Shown here: positions 62,795-64,000 of the stretch, in pieces | Numbering within the stretch: the stretch's first letter is position 1 | Layout: each line of letters begins with the position of its first letter | Program-made: the position numbers and the translations under genes | The notes under the pieces: model-generated | Databases searched by the model: none | What the model was told of the DNA's origin: nothing | The model's input: the letters and a program-made list of their open reading frames with translations, nothing else | From: Pseudoduganella lutea | GTDB lineage: Bacteria > Pseudomonadota > Gammaproteobacteria > Burkholderiales > Burkholderiaceae_D | Assembly: GCF_004209755.1 (NCBI RefSeq) | Contig: NZ_CP035913.1 | Coordinates: 682,001 to 746,000 of the forward strand | Length of the DNA stretch: 64,000 nucleotides | Direction of reading: 5' to 3'

Positions 62795-64000
62795 CCGCCC
62801 CCACCTCCGATCTGATGTACCGCCTGCTGGTCGAACGCACTGTCGATTACGCGATCTACATGCTCACGCCGGAAGGCATCGTATCGAACTGGAATGCCGG
62901 CGCTGAACGTGCCAAGGGATACAAGGCCGAGGAAATCGTCGGCCGGAGTTTTGCCGTGTTCTACAGCGAGGAAGACCGCGCGGCGGGCCTGCCGCAAAAG
63001 GCCCTGGCCACGGCGCGCGCCGAATCGCGCTTCGAGGCGGAAGGATGGCGCCTGCGCAAGGATGGCACGCGGTTCTGGACCAGCGTGGTGATCGATGCGA
63101 TCCATGACGACGCCGGCCAGCTCGTGGGCTTCGCCAAGATCACGCGCGACATCACCGCGCAGCACGAGCAGCAGCTGAAGCTGGTGGAAGCCAAGGAACT
63201 GGCCGAGCAGTACAGCGGGCAGATGGCCGGGCTGTCGAACTTCCTCGATTCCGTGATCTCCAACATTCCCGGCAGCGTGCTGGCGCTGGACGTTCGACCG
63301 GGTGCGCAGCTGGGTGAGATCCTGCTGGCCAACGGCCAGGCGCGCCGCCTGTTCGCGTTTGACGGCGCCGACATCAAGGGCAGGCGCGTGCGCGACAGCC
63401 TCGATGGCGACGTGGCGCAATACATCGAACGCCTGGCGGCGGCCTCCCCCGGCGGCGATGCGTCGGACGACAGCATGGTGCAAACGCCGCTCGGCCCGCG
63501 CACGCTGCGCAGCCGCACGGTGGTGGGCAGCCGCCCCGACGGCGCCGGCGACTACCTGCTCGTCATTACCGAGGACGTTACCGACGAACTGGCCGCCTAC
63601 GCGCAGATTAATCACATGGCGCAGCATGACGGCCTGACCAACCTGCCGAACCGCACGTTCTTCAACGAACGCCTGGCCGCCGCGATCGTCGACAGCCTGG
63701 AGGACCGCAGCCACGCGGCGATCCTGTGCCTGGACCTGGACAACTTCAAGAACATCAACGATGCCTTCGGCCACGGCTTTGGCGACAAGATCCTGCTGAT
63801 GCTGGCCGGCCGGCTGAAGAAATGCCTGCGCGAGCATGACACGCTGGCCCGCCTGGGCGGCGATGAATTCGCCGTGGTGCTGCCGCGGGTAAAACGCCTC
63901 GACGAAGCCAAGCACGCGGCGCAGCGCCTCATCGAAGCGGTGGTACCGGGATTTGCGATCGATGGCCACAGCTTCACGGTGGGCCTGTCGGTGGGCATTG
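62791..64000 (+). CDS. PAS-PAS-GGDEF diguanylate cyclase, cut by window end
   Basis: 403 residues are visible; the gene continues past the window. First PAS about 10-122 (DYAIYMLTPEGIVSNWNAGA, KITRDIT), second PAS-like segment about 145-268, then GGDEF domain with LTNLPNRTFF, the metal site CLDLDNFKNINDAFG and an intact GGDEF (356-360). So cyclase activity is expected; an EAL domain may follow beyond the edge. No membrane segment, so it is cytoplasmic. Start ATG 62791 is used; the preceding 24-codon frame overlaps it. Confidence 0.88.
   Translation, partial: MTAPTSDLMYRLLVERTVDYAIYMLTPEGIVSNWNAGAERAKGYKAEEIVGRSFAVFYSEEDRAAGLPQKALATARAESRFEAEGWRLRKDGTRFWTSVVIDAIHDDAGQLVGFAKITRDITAQHEQQLKLVEAKELAEQYSGQMAGLSNFLDSVISNIPGSVLALDVRPGAQLGEILLANGQARRLFAFDGADIKGRRVRDSLDGDVAQYIERLAAASPGGDASDDSMVQTPLGPRTLRSRTVVGSRPDGAGDYLLVITEDVTDELAAYAQINHMAQHDGLTNLPNRTFFNERLAAAIVDSLEDRSHAAILCLDLDNFKNINDAFGHGFGDKILLMLAGRLKKCLREHDTLARLGGDEFAVVLPRVKRLDEAKHAAQRLIEAVVPGFAIDGHSFTVGLSVGI

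Overview
The window is a GC-rich, gene-dense chromosomal segment that reads as a betaproteobacterium of the Oxalobacteraceae (Massilia/Duganella type). This is an inference from protein style: many PAS/GGDEF/EAL proteins, TonB receptor-YfiR-kinase operons, GH115 xylan enzymes, an OlsB-type acyltransferase, and long antisense ORFs caused by high GC. No rRNA, tRNA, CRISPR array or phage was seen.

Layout. 1-3.5 kb: end of a phosphonate-type ABC importer (PhnD fragment, PhnC, two PhnE permeases) followed by a LolD-like ATPase without its own permease. 3.6-8.6 kb: small DNA-binding protein and a two-gene RND efflux system. 8.6-18.3 kb: OlsB-like acyltransferase, histone H1-like protein, a substrate-binding protein/hybrid kinase/response regulator operon, alpha-carbonic anhydrase, a frameshifted Tat-exported Gfo/Idh/MocA oxidoreductase and a type IV pilin-like protein. 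18.3-20.2 kb: a lower-GC islet with a PD-(D/E)XK nuclease-like gene and an unknown partner. 20.2-31 kb: Ppx phosphatase, a diguanylate cyclase with a degenerate GGAEF site, a spermidine synthase-like protein, a frameshifted DsbC-like protein, small unknowns and a broken HAD gene, a CHASE-PAS-GGDEF-EAL protein and a thioesterase. 31-43 kb: an active/inactive M16 peptidase pair, a GH115 alpha-glucuronidase with operator-like repeats, an ECF sigma/anti-sigma pair, a subtilase, a complete IS1595-type element with 8-bp target duplications, a small secreted protein and a class C beta-lactamase-like hydrolase. 43-53 kb: acetyltransferase, YciI-like protein, small proteins, a molybdopterin oxidoreductase/flavin reductase pair, a TonB receptor-YfiR-hybrid kinase operon and a prolyl hydroxylase-like oxygenase. 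53-62.6 kb: a secreted, membrane-anchored CobN-like chelatase with ExbB-like and DUF2149 (ExbD-like) partners behind a cobalamin riboswitch, preceded by an ABC-2 exporter operon with a Fur-like palindrome. 62.8 kb to the end: a PAS-GGDEF protein cut by the window edge.

The most interesting unit is the riboswitch-CobN-ExbB-DUF2149 locus. No CobS/CobT ATPase genes are present, and DUF2149 carries the ExbD-type membrane aspartate motif, so a proton-motive-force-driven periplasmic tetrapyrrole (de)chelatase is a reasonable hypothesis. The PD-(D/E)XK islet is a second candidate. Two genes (near 17.33 and 24.72 kb) are each broken by what looks like one missing G in a G run, so sequencing error should be excluded before calling them pseudogenes.
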